Assembly (NCBI RefSeq): GCF_023585685.1 | Contig: NZ_CP097764.1 | Coordinates: forward strand, 434,001-498,000 | Origin: Blochmannia endosymbiont of Camponotus sp. C-003 | GTDB taxonomy: Bacteria; Pseudomonadota; Gammaproteobacteria; Enterobacterales; Enterobacteriaceae | Length of the DNA stretch: 64,000 nucleotides | Direction of reading: 5' to 3' | Shown: positions 55,836-64,000 of the stretch, piece after piece | Numbering within the stretch: position 1 is the first letter of the stretch | Layout: each line of letters starts with the position of its first letter | Position numbers and translations under genes: made by a program | The notes under the pieces: generated by a model | Seen by the model: only the letters and a program-made list of their open reading frames with translations | Databases searched by the model: none | What the model was told of the DNA's origin: nothing

Positions 55836-56322
55836 TTATTTTTTAAAAAAATCATAATAGAATCTTCCTGTTAAGATGGTAATTCCTACACAAATTGCTA
55901 TATCTGCAACATTAAAAGTTGGCCAATGCCAACTTTTAATGTGCAGATCAATAAAATCAACTACTGCTCCGTATAGTATTCGATCAAATAAATTTCCTAA
56001 AGCTCCCCCAATAATCATAGAGTAAGATATCCTATAACACCTAGAACGATCAATCAATTTATACAAGGCCACAATAAACGCTACGATCACTAATATTGTT
56101 ATCCAAACAAATATCCCATGATAATATAAATGAGAATCGGCAAATAATCCAAAAGCTAATCCTGTATTACAAATATAATAACAATTAATGCCGGGCAATA
56201 CTGATAACACCTCCCCAATACAAATGAGTCTTTACCCAATATTTTGTTCCTATGTTTAAAAACATTAACAACATAGATAACCATAACCATTTTAAATTTT
56301 TATAATTATATTTTTTATGCAT
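55836..56322 (-). pseudogene. lspA: Lipoprotein signal peptidase, frameshifted
   Basis: LspA cleaves prolipoprotein signal peptides in the inner membrane. The ATG at 56322 overlaps the ileS stop (TAATG). The first frame reads HKKYNYKNLKWLWLSMLLM... KTHLYW and then stops at 56185. The remaining protein continues in another frame from about 56214 as EVLSVLPGINCYYICNTGL to the end at 55836, with GGALGNLFDR and FNVADIAICVG holding both catalytic aspartates. Removing one G from the GGGG run (CCCC at 56213-56216) joins them into a complete LspA of about 160 residues. LspA is normally essential, so this may be a very recent lesion, a sequencing error, or a rescued frame. Confidence 0.85.
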
Positions 56323-59152
56323 TAAAAAAACCTACGCTTTTCTCCTGAGCCAACTATGTTAGTAATACAACGAGAGCAAATATTTGAATAATTTTTATAT
56401 TGATCAATGATATCTAATCTATAATGCCAGCAACGCTGACACTTTTTACCTTGAGCTTTTTCTAAAAAGATTTTCAACCCAGGTATTCCTTTTTGTTCAC
56501 ATTGAGTTACATTAAATTTATTGTAATAATCTAAAACTACAGCTGATGACGTTATTAATCTAAAAGAAAGTTCATGACCCAAGATACGTAATATATTTGC
56601 CAGTTCTGGAGTAGCATATAAAACTACACTGGCGTCTAAAGATCCCCCGATAATACCAGTAAGACGCATTTGTTCAACTATTTTACTTACTTCACTTCTG
56701 ACATTTAAAAAAGTATTCCAATTATCACTATTCATAATTTGTTTTGAACTTATACTAAATAAGCCATCATACCATTCTTCAGTAAATACATATTTTGATC
56801 TATTTCCTGGAATATATCTCCAAATTTCATCAGCAGTAAAAGATAAAATTGGAGCAATCCAACGCACCATAGATTCAATAATATGATACAATGCAGTTTG
56901 GCAGCTACGACGTTCTTTACTATTTTTTTTCATAGTATATTGTCGATCTTTAATAACATCCAAATAAAACGAACCCATTTCTATTGAACAAAACTGCATA
57001 ATTCGTTGTATTACATTATGAAAATTATATTTGTTATAATGCGATATTACTTCTAACTGTACAGATAATGCTCGATCTACTACCCAACAATCTAATTCAA
57101 TCATATTTTCTGGATGTACACAATCTTGTTCTGGATTAAAATCACCAATATTAGCTAAACAAAATCGGGCAGTATTCCGAATACGCCGATACACATCGGT
57201 CGTATGTTTCAAAATAGAATTTGAAATTGTCATTTCTTTAGAATAATCAGAAGAGGCTATCCACAATCGTAATATATCTGCTCCGAAATCTTTTATTATT
57301 TCCTGAGGGCTAATGACATTACCAAGAGATTTAGACATCTTACGTCCCTGAGCATCTACAGTAAATCCATGAGTCAATACTTCTTTATACGGTGCTTTAC
57401 CTGTAATTGCGGTTGATATAATTAAAGACGACATAAACCAACCACGGTATTGATCTGAACCCTCTAAATATAAATCTGGTGACTTATTATGGTATTCTAA
57501 TCTCTCTGGTATTACCGAATAATGAGTAGAACCAGAATCAAACCATACATCAAGTATATCTAACACTTTTTCATATTGATCTATTTCTTCATTTCCTATG
57601 AGATCTTCAGTTTTTAAATCCCACCACGCCTGTATTCCACGTTGTTCTACATGTTGAGCGATTACTTCCATTAACTCAATCGTACGAGGATGTAAGATAT
57701 CGGTTGTTTTGTGAATGAAAAGAGGTATGGGTACACCCCAAACGCGTTGCCTTGAAAGGCACCAATCCGGTCTATTAACAATCATTGTTTCAATGCTAGA
57801 TTCTCCCTTATTTGGAATCCAACGTACTTTATGTATTGTTTCCAATAATTTATTTCTTAAATTATATTTATCCATACTTAAAAACCACTGCGTAGTAGCT
57901 TTAAAAATGACAGGAATTGCATGCCGCCAACAATATGGATAACTATGTTTATAATTGTAATTCACATGTAACAAAGAACCTGATTGACTTAATAAATTTA
58001 TTATTATGTCATTTGCTTGAAATACTTGTACTCCATCTAACATAGGGTGCACATTAGATACATAACGGCTTGTATCATTTATTATACTAATAATTTTAAG
58101 ATTATATTTTCGAGCCACAATATAATCATCAACGCCATGATTTGGAGCTATGTGTACTACTCCTGTTCCAGAATCTAATGTGACATGATTACTTAAAACA
58201 ACAGGGATATCAAACGGCATGAACGGATGATGAAATTTTAACGATTCTAAAGAATTACCTGATGTTTCTACTAAAATCTCCCAAGAAAAACATTGTATGC
58301 GTTGCATTACAACATCCACTAAATTAGCCGCAACAATTATATATTTATGATTATTCACTGCAATCAATTGGTAATTGTAGTCTGGATGTACAGAAATAGC
58401 CTGATTGGAAGGTAATGTCCAAGGAGTAGTAGTCCAAATCACTAATTCAACGCTATGTTGACATAATTCAACATTGAATATTTTAGAAATACGCATACTA
58501 TTTACTGCAGCAAAAGCAACATCAATAGCAGGAGAAAAATGGTTATTATATTCCACTTCCGATTCGGCTAGTACAGAGCAACATTGAAAACACCAATGTA
58601 CAGGTTTTGTTCCTTTATAAAAGTAACCTTTAGATATAACCTTACTTAAAGTACGAATAATATTTGCTTCTGTCTTAAAATCCATTGTCAAATAAGGTCG
58701 TGACCAATCTCCTAAGACACCTAACCTTACGAAATCTTTTTTTGTATTTCTATTTGATCTAAAACATAATTACGGCAGATACTTCGAAATTTATTTGGAT
58801 CAACACTAATTCCTGGTTGCCCTATTAACCGTTCTACTTGTAGTTCGATAGGCAATCCATGACAATCCCAACCGGAGATATAGGGGGCATTATACCCCAT
58901 TAAGTTTTTATATTTTAGAATAATATCTTTAAGTACTTTATTTACTGCATGACCTAAATGAATCCTACCGTTCACATAAGGTGGGCCATCATGTAATACA
59001 AATAATTTTTTTTTGATTTTTTTAAGACGAATTGCTTCGTATAAATTATCTTTATACCAACGTTTTAAGACAATAGGCTCACATACAGGTAAATTAGCAC
59101 GCATTGGAAATAATGTATGTGGTAAATTCAAAGTATTTTTATAGTTAATCAT
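56322..59152 (-). CDS. ileS: Isoleucyl-tRNA synthetase, frameshift at an A7 run
   Basis: Charges tRNA-Ile; essential. The first frame (59152-58727) gives INYKNTLNLPHTLFPMR... with HDGPPYVNGRIHLGH (the HIGH motif) and ends QIEIQKKIS-stop. The rest follows in the next frame: DFVRLGVLGDWSRPYLTMDF onward to GEKRRFF, with VIWTTTPWTLPSN, the editing domain, WGVPIPLF, GRKMSKSLGN (KMSKS) and the C-terminal zinc cysteines CQRCW and CSRC. One extra A in the seven-A run (T7 at 58737-58743) restores a single protein of about 943 residues (938 in E. coli). All domains remain conserved on both sides, which argues that the product is made. Confidence 0.93.
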
Positions 59153-59159
59153 TTATAAA

Positions 59160-60122
59160 TTATTCCGTTTTATAAACTTTATTTATATTATTAATTTTAT
59201 TAAAGTAACTACGTACTTTTATTATATCGTTTTTAATTTGATGCTGTAATGTTTTCACGGAACTGAAATATTGTTCATCGCGTATTTTAGACAAAAAAAC
59301 CACTTTAACATGATAAGTATATAGATTTGTAGATATATTTAATAAGTGTACTTCTAATTTTTGTTGATTTTTTCCAGTAATTGTCGGACAAATTCCCACA
59401 TTAGCTATACCCGGTAATGGTACGTTAGAAATACCATATACCTCTACTGCATATACACCATGTACGGGTAATCGTTTACCTTGTAATGATATGTTAGCCG
59501 TAGGAAACCCAATTCTACGGCCTAATTCATTTCCGCGAACTACACGACCAGAAATACAATAAGAATGTCCCAGTAATAATTCAGCATCCAACATTCTATT
59601 TTCCACTAAAGCGACACGTATCGCAGTACTACTTATTCTTTGATTGTTTTCATCAAGATAAGTGGCGACACGTATTACTTCAAAACCTTCATTTTTACCC
59701 ATTTTTTGCAATAAAATAAAATCCCCTTTTCTAAAAGCACCGAATCTAAAATCATCCCCGATATAAATAAACCGTACGTCTAATTTAGATATTAATATAT
59801 TTTTAATAAAATTATATGCTTCAATAGCAGCAAATTTTTTATTAAAAGTAATACACAAAATGACATCTACTCCTGCTACACATAAATAATTAACTTTATC
59901 TCTTAATCTAGTTAATCGCATTGCTATTATATTAGATAGATACTCGTTAGGTTGTGGTTCAAAGATCATGACCACAACAGGTAATTTCAAAGTGTTTCTT
60001 TTTTTTTGTAACTTTTCGAGCAATGCCTGATGCCCACGATGAAATCCATCAAAATTACCAATAGTAAGTATACAACCTTTATGATGGGGTTTTATATTAT
60101 GTAATCCTCTAACAAATTCCAT
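59160..60122 (-). CDS. ribF: Bifunctional riboflavin kinase / FAD synthetase
   Basis: Makes FMN and then FAD from riboflavin. The N-terminal nucleotidyltransferase domain has LTIGNFDGFHRGHQALLE and IGDDFRFGAFRKGD and SSTAIRVAL. The C-terminal flavokinase domain begins SGRVVRGNELGRRIGFPTANI and contains HGVYAVEVYG. The 320 residues compare with 313. It is first in the ribF-ileS-lspA-ispH-dapB direction and is divergent from rpsT, as in E. coli. The flavin enzymes CysJ and Lpd in this window depend on it. Confidence 0.97.
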   Translation of the reverse strand: MEFVRGLHNIKPHHKGCILTIGNFDGFHRGHQALLEKLQKKRNTLKLPVVVMIFEPQPNEYLSNIIAMRLTRLRDKVNYLCVAGVDVILCITFNKKFAAIEAYNFIKNILISKLDVRFIYIGDDFRFGAFRKGDFILLQKMGKNEGFEVIRVATYLDENNQRISSTAIRVALVENRMLDAELLLGHSYCISGRVVRGNELGRRIGFPTANISLQGKRLPVHGVYAVEVYGISNVPLPGIANVGICPTITGKNQQKLEVHLLNISTNLYTYHVKVVFLSKIRDEQYFSSVKTLQHQIKNDIIKVRSYFNKINNINKVYKTE

Positions 60123-60363
60123 GTTAAATTCAAATAAATTTTTAAAAAAATATCTATATTTATTTATATATTTTTAAAATACTGACCTTATTTTATTTAA
60201 TTTAAAAATAATACAATTTAAAAATAGATTTATAAAAAAAGATATTATCTAACGTATAGATAATCGCATTTAAAATAATAAATAACAATTGAAATATACA
60301 ATTTAAAAATATAACATAATACATAAGTGCAATTAAAATTTTAATATTTGGGGGTATTGTAGA

Positions 60364-60630
60364 TTGGCTAATACTAAATCAGCTCAAAAATCTCTTATAA
60401 AATCAAGGAATCAACGAAAGTATAATATAAGCAGAAAATCTATGTTGCGTACTTTTGTAAAAAAGGTATATATAGCAATTGCATCTCAAGATAAAACAAC
60501 CGCAATGACTGCATTTATTGCTATGCAGAAAATAATAGATCGTCAGGCTTGCAAAGGATTAGTTCATAAAAATAAAGCCGCTAGGTGTAAATCTAGAGTA
60601 TATGCACGTATTAAATCTATGGGTTGTTAA
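60364..60630 (+). CDS. rpsT: 30S ribosomal protein S20, TTG start
   Basis: Primary binder of the 5' domain of 16S r[37 protein letters not shown] and [15 protein letters not shown] match the family. The 88 residues compare with 87. The start is TTG, preceded by GGGGGT; the E. coli rpsT start is also UUG, which is tied to its translational autoregulation, so the unusual start seems to be conserved. It is divergent from ribF and convergent with dnaJ. Confidence 0.96.
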   Translation: MANTKSAQKSLIKSRNQRKYNISRKSMLRTFVKKVYIAIASQDKTTAMTAFIAMQKIIDRQACKGLVHKNKAARCKSRVYARIKSMGC

Positions 60631-60713
60631 TTGAAAAAATAAAGTAAAAGAGGAGATCATATCATAACAACAAAATTTAAATCATATATTTTAGAAATAT
60701 CGTTGTCACTCAA

Positions 60714-61841
60714 TCAACGAGTAAGATCATCGAAGAATTTTTTTACGCCATCAAAAAAACTTTTAGATCTAGGACTGTTTCTATTCCCATGAGGTCCTCC
60801 GAAACTATTTGACAAATCTTGAAGCAGTTGTTTTTGTATATCATTTAGTTTCACCGGAGTTTCTACTACCACTCTACATAATAAATCCCCGTTACCACCA
60901 CTTCGAACTGATTTTACTCCTTTTCCTCTCATACGAAATAATTTTCCAGTTTGTGTTTCAGGAGGAATTTTTAATTTTACCCTGCCATCTAAAGTTGGCA
61001 CTTCAATTTCTCCTCCCAAAGCTGCCATAGAAAAACTAATTGGTACTTCACAATAAAGATTTTTTTCTTCTCGGTCGAAAATTGGATGTTTTCTAATTTG
61101 AACTTGGACGTATAGATCTCCTGCAGGTGCACCATTTTTTCCAGATTCACCTTCTCCTGATAAACGTATTCGATCTCCTGTGTTTACACCTGCTGGAATT
61201 TTAACAGAAAGAGTCTTAGATCGTTCTACTCGTCCATTTCCACGACATCTGTTGCAAATTTCTTTAATAATTTTCCCGTGCCCATGGCATGTGGGGCATG
61301 ATTGCTGTACAGAAAAAAAACCTTGGCGTATTTGAACTTGCCCTTGACCATGACATGTCATACAAGTAATGATATCTGAATTTGATCTCGCACCACTTCC
61401 ACGACATTTCTCACATGCTGATAAAGTTGGTATGCATATTTCTTTAACAATTCCACGTACTGCATCCTCTAAACTCAACTCTATATTATAACGTAAGTCC
61501 GATCCTCTACCTGCACGATTTCTTCTATTTCCTCCAAATATATCTCCAAATACATCACCAAAAATATCGCTAAAATCTGCTCCTCCCGAATTTGTTGATG
61601 ACCCCATATTGCCTGATTCAAACGCTGCATGACCATACTGATCATAAGCTGCACGTTTTTCTGAATTACTTAATATTTCATATGCTTCTTTAATTTCTTT
61701 AAACTTCGTCTCAGCTGTAGTATTTCCTGGATTACGATCTGGATGAAACTTCATTGCTAGGCGTTTATAGGACTTTTTGATTTCACGCTCATCCGCATTT
61801 TTGGAAATGCCTAAAATCTCATAATAGTCTGATTTAGCCAT
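60714..61841 (-). CDS. dnaJ: Chaperone DnaJ
   Basis: Hsp40 co-chaperone that delivers substrates to DnaK and stimulates its ATPase. The J domain holds HPD in [10 protein letters not shown], then a Gly/Phe-rich linker, then four zinc-finger repeats [24 protein letters not shown] and CNRCRGNG, and the C-terminal substrate-binding domains. The 375 residues compare with 376. It lies 124 bases downstream of dnaK in the standard order and probably shares its heat-shock promoter. Confidence 0.98.
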   Translation of the reverse strand: MAKSDYYEILGISKNADEREIKKSYKRLAMKFHPDRNPGNTTAETKFKEIKEAYEILSNSEKRAAYDQYGHAAFESGNMGSSTNSGGADFSDIFGDVFGDIFGGNRRNRAGRGSDLRYNIELSLEDAVRGIVKEICIPTLSACEKCRGSGARSNSDIITCMTCHGQGQVQIRQGFFSVQQSCPTCHGHGKIIKEICNRCRGNGRVERSKTLSVKIPAGVNTGDRIRLSGEGESGKNGAPAGDLYVQVQIRKHPIFDREEKNLYCEVPISFSMAALGGEIEVPTLDGRVKLKIPPETQTGKLFRMRGKGVKSVRSGGNGDLLCRVVVETPVKLNDIQKQLLQDLSNSFGGPHGNRNSPRSKSFFDGVKKFFDDLTR

Positions 61842-61965
61842 GGTTTTCTTTATATCCCTTTATATACTTATTAATTTAGCAATACACTTATAGATTCAAT
61901 ATTTTTTAATTGATAATTTTAATAATTAATTTTCTCCTACTCTACATTTATTTTTTTTAAGAATA

Positions 61966-63879
61966 TTATTTTTTGTTCTTTACTTCTTCAAATTCTGCAT
62001 CTACTACTTCTCCATTTGGATCAGAAGTACTGTTAGTAGCCTGAGATTTAGATTGCTCTTGGTTCTTTTGACTAGCTTCTAATAATTTTCCAGAAACTTT
62101 AATTAAAGACTGAATTTTAGATTCAATTTCACTTTTATCTTCATTCTTGATAACTAACTCCAATTCTTTTAATGCGTCTTCTATAGAAGATCTATCATCT
62201 AACGATAAATTATCACCAACTTCCGTTAATTGTTTTCTAGTACTATGTAACAAATGATCAGCTTGATTACGAATTTGTACTAATTCTTCAAATTTACGAT
62301 CTGATTCAGCATTAGCCTCTGCTTCTTGCACCATTTTATTAATTTCTTCTTCATTTAAACCAGAAGAAGCTTTAATAGTAATTTTTTGTTCACGTCCACT
62401 ATTTTTATCTTTAGCAGATACATGTAAAATACCATCTGCATCAATATCAAAAGTTACTTCAATCTGAGGTATACCACGCATTGCCGCTGCTATTCCATCT
62501 AAATTAAATTGTCCTAATGATTTATTATCGCTTGCTCTTTTTCTTTCTCCTTGTAAGACATGAATAGTGACAGCGGATTGATTATCTTCAGCTGTAGAAA
62601 AAATTTGACTATGTTTAGTAGGAATAGTAGTATTTTTAGCAATTAATGATGTCATAACCCCTCCCATCGTCTCAATTCCTAATGATAATGGAGTCACATC
62701 TAATAACAATACATCTTTTACATCCCCCGATAAAACCCCTCCTTGCACAGCTGCTCCTATAGCAACTGCTTCATCAGGATTGACATCTCTTCGCGGCTCT
62801 TTTTGGAAAAATTCAGATACTTTTTTTTGAACAAGAGGCATACGAGTCTGACCGCCTACTAAAATAACATCATGTATATTGGAAACAGATAAATTAGCAT
62901 CTTTTAATGCTACTTTCAGTGGATCCATAGTACGATTAACTAAATCTTCCACTAGAGATTCTAATTTAGCACGAGTTACTCTAATATTCATATGTTTCGG
63001 CCCAGTATTATCTGCTGTAATATACGGTAAATTCACATCAGTTTGATGTGAAGCAGATAATTCTATTTTTGCTTTTTCTGCTGCTTCTTTTAATCGTTGC
63101 ATTGCTAACGGATCATTATATAAATTAATATGTTGATCTTTTTTGAATTCATTTGCTAAATAATTTATCAAAAGACTATCAAAATCTTCCCCTCCTAAAT
63201 GAGTATCTCCATTAGTAGACAGTACTTCAAAAGTTTTTTCTCCGTCAACATCATCAATTTCAATAATAGAAATATCAAAAGTTCCGCCTCCTAAATCATA
63301 TACTGCAATTGTACGATTCCCCTTAGTTTCTTTATCTAGGCCATAAGCTAATGCTGCAGCAGTCGGTTCATTTATAATTCTTTTAACCTCTAAACCAGCA
63401 ATACGTCCAGAATCTTTAGTAGCTTGACGTTGAGCGTCATTAAAATAAGCTGGGACAGTAATAACTGCTTCAGAAATTTGTTCTCCAAGATAATCTTCTG
63501 CGGTTTTCTTCATTTTTTTTAAAATTTCAGCGGAAACCTGAGGAGGCGCCATCTTTTGACCTTTAACATCTAACCAAGCATCTCCGTTATTAGCAGAAAT
63601 TATTTTATACGGCATGATATTCACATCCCGCTGCACTTCTCTGTCTTGAAACCGACGACCAATCAATCGTTTAATAGCAAACAAAGTATTTTTAGGATTA
63701 GTAACAGACTGCCGCTTGGCTGGTTGACCAACCAAAATCTCTCCATCTTGTGTATAAGCAATAATAGAAGGAGTTGTACGATCACCTTCACTATTTTCTA
63801 ATACACGAGGTTTATTACCTTCAATAATTGCAACACAAGAATTGGTAGTTCCCAAATCTATGCCAATAATTTTTCCCAT
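61966..63879 (-). CDS. dnaK: Chaperone DnaK
   Basis: Hsp70 chaperone. The nucleotide-binding domain begins [17 protein letters not shown] and has the phosphate motifs [16 protein letters not shown] and [14 protein letters not shown]; the substrate-binding domain follows the linker [13 protein letters not shown]. The acidic C-terminal end reads [14 protein letters not shown], close to the E. coli [14 protein letters not shown]. The 637 residues compare with 638. GTGGAG lies before the ATG. A sigma-32-type promoter is placed about 50 bases upstream. Confidence 0.98.
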   Translation of the reverse strand: MGKIIGIDLGTTNSCVAIIEGNKPRVLENSEGDRTTPSIIAYTQDGEILVGQPAKRQSVTNPKNTLFAIKRLIGRRFQDREVQRDVNIMPYKIISANNGDAWLDVKGQKMAPPQVSAEILKKMKKTAEDYLGEQISEAVITVPAYFNDAQRQATKDSGRIAGLEVKRIINEPTAAALAYGLDKETKGNRTIAVYDLGGGTFDISIIEIDDVDGEKTFEVLSTNGDTHLGGEDFDSLLINYLANEFKKDQHINLYNDPLAMQRLKEAAEKAKIELSASHQTDVNLPYITADNTGPKHMNIRVTRAKLESLVEDLVNRTMDPLKVALKDANLSVSNIHDVILVGGQTRMPLVQKKVSEFFQKEPRRDVNPDEAVAIGAAVQGGVLSGDVKDVLLLDVTPLSLGIETMGGVMTSLIAKNTTIPTKHSQIFSTAEDNQSAVTIHVLQGERKRASDNKSLGQFNLDGIAAAMRGIPQIEVTFDIDADGILHVSAKDKNSGREQKITIKASSGLNEEEINKMVQEAEANAESDRKFEELVQIRNQADHLLHSTRKQLTEVGDNLSLDDRSSIEDALKELELVIKNEDKSEIESKIQSLIKVSGKLLEASQKNQEQSKSQATNSTSDPNGEVVDAEFEEVKNKK

Positions 63880-63925
63880 CTACACATCTCCACTGAAAAA
63901 TCGATTTAATCATACCATGCACCTG

Positions 63926-63953
63926 ATATGCGGTCAAAACTGCACTTTTCAAC
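63926..63953 (-). promoter_or_regulatory. dnaK: Predicted sigma-32 heat-shock promoter of dnaKJ
   Basis: On the minus strand GTTGAAA (63953-63947) is followed after 13 bases by CCGCATAT (63933-63926). The sigma-32 consensus is CTTGAAA, 13-15 bases, CCCCATNT, so this differs by one base in each element. It lies 47 bases upstream of the dnaK ATG, the expected place. Strong match to a known promoter class, in a genome where most regulation has gone. Confidence 0.7.
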
Positions 63954-64000
63954 CTTGAAACAAGTTTGTTTTCAAAACTTTTCAAAAAAACGTTATATGA

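Noticed and set aside
58691-58691. Two separate genes for the ileS halves
   Set aside because: The sequence between the two open frames encodes conserved IleS residues in the downstream frame, so this is one gene with a single-base indel and not a gene fission.

Overview
The window looks like part of the reduced, strongly AT-rich chromosome of a gammaproteobacterial insect endosymbiont from the Enterobacterales. The proteins align closely, from memory, with those of Escherichia coli, and much of the gene order follows the E. coli 0-4 minute region. Most genes that E. coli carries between these loci are missing, spacers are long and AT-rich, and several genes are decaying. Retention of sulfite reductase (cysJ), the chromosomal leuABCD operon, the whole peptidoglycan/division cluster and an AceF with a single lipoyl domain fits 'Candidatus Blochmannia' (ant symbionts) best. 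That assignment is an inference; no search was run.

Layout. 1-4.8 kb: cysJ (3' end outside the window), eno and pyrG, all on the minus strand. 5.3-8.3 kb: erpA and mrcB. 8.3-10.35 kb: about 2 kb without a recognisable gene. 10.35-15.9 kb: the pyruvate dehydrogenase genes aceE-aceF-lpd on the plus strand. 16.7-19 kb: folK, dksA and coaE. 19.3-39.4 kb: secA and the dcw cluster on the minus strand, read as rsmH-ftsL-ftsI-murE-murF-mraY-murD-ftsW-murG-murC-ftsQ-ftsA-ftsZ-lpxC-secA; mraZ, ddlB and secM are not present at their usual places. 39.8-44.6 kb: leuABCD on the plus strand. 45.2-51.9 kb: lptD-surA-pdxA-rsmA-apaH. 52-60.1 kb: folA, a carAB remnant, then dapB, ispH, lspA, ileS and ribF on the minus strand. 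60.4-64 kb: rpsT, dnaJ and dnaK, with a sigma-32-type promoter upstream of dnaK.

The main result is that several genes that look intact at first glance are not. ileS and lptD each need one extra base in a homopolymer run (A7 and T9) to be read as a full-length protein. lspA carries one extra G in a GGGG run. leuC has an in-frame TAA inside an otherwise conserved N-terminal coding stretch, followed by a 10-bp hairpin. ispH and mraY reach their expected N-termini only with ATT and ATA in the start position. Between folA and dapB lies a decayed fusion of the 5' part of carA with the 3' end of carB, left by a deletion of several kilobases. Each point could reflect real decay, rescue by transcriptional slippage (reported for poly(A) tracts in such endosymbionts) or assembly error, and read-level data would separate these.

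Functionally the window serves acetyl-CoA formation (aceEF-lpd, eno), cell wall and division (dcw, mrcB, dapB, lspA), outer-membrane assembly (lptD, surA, lpxC), cofactors (folK, folA, coaE, pdxA, ribF, erpA, ispH), leucine synthesis for the host, translation (ileS, rpsT, rsmA) and protein folding (dnaK, dnaJ, secA).
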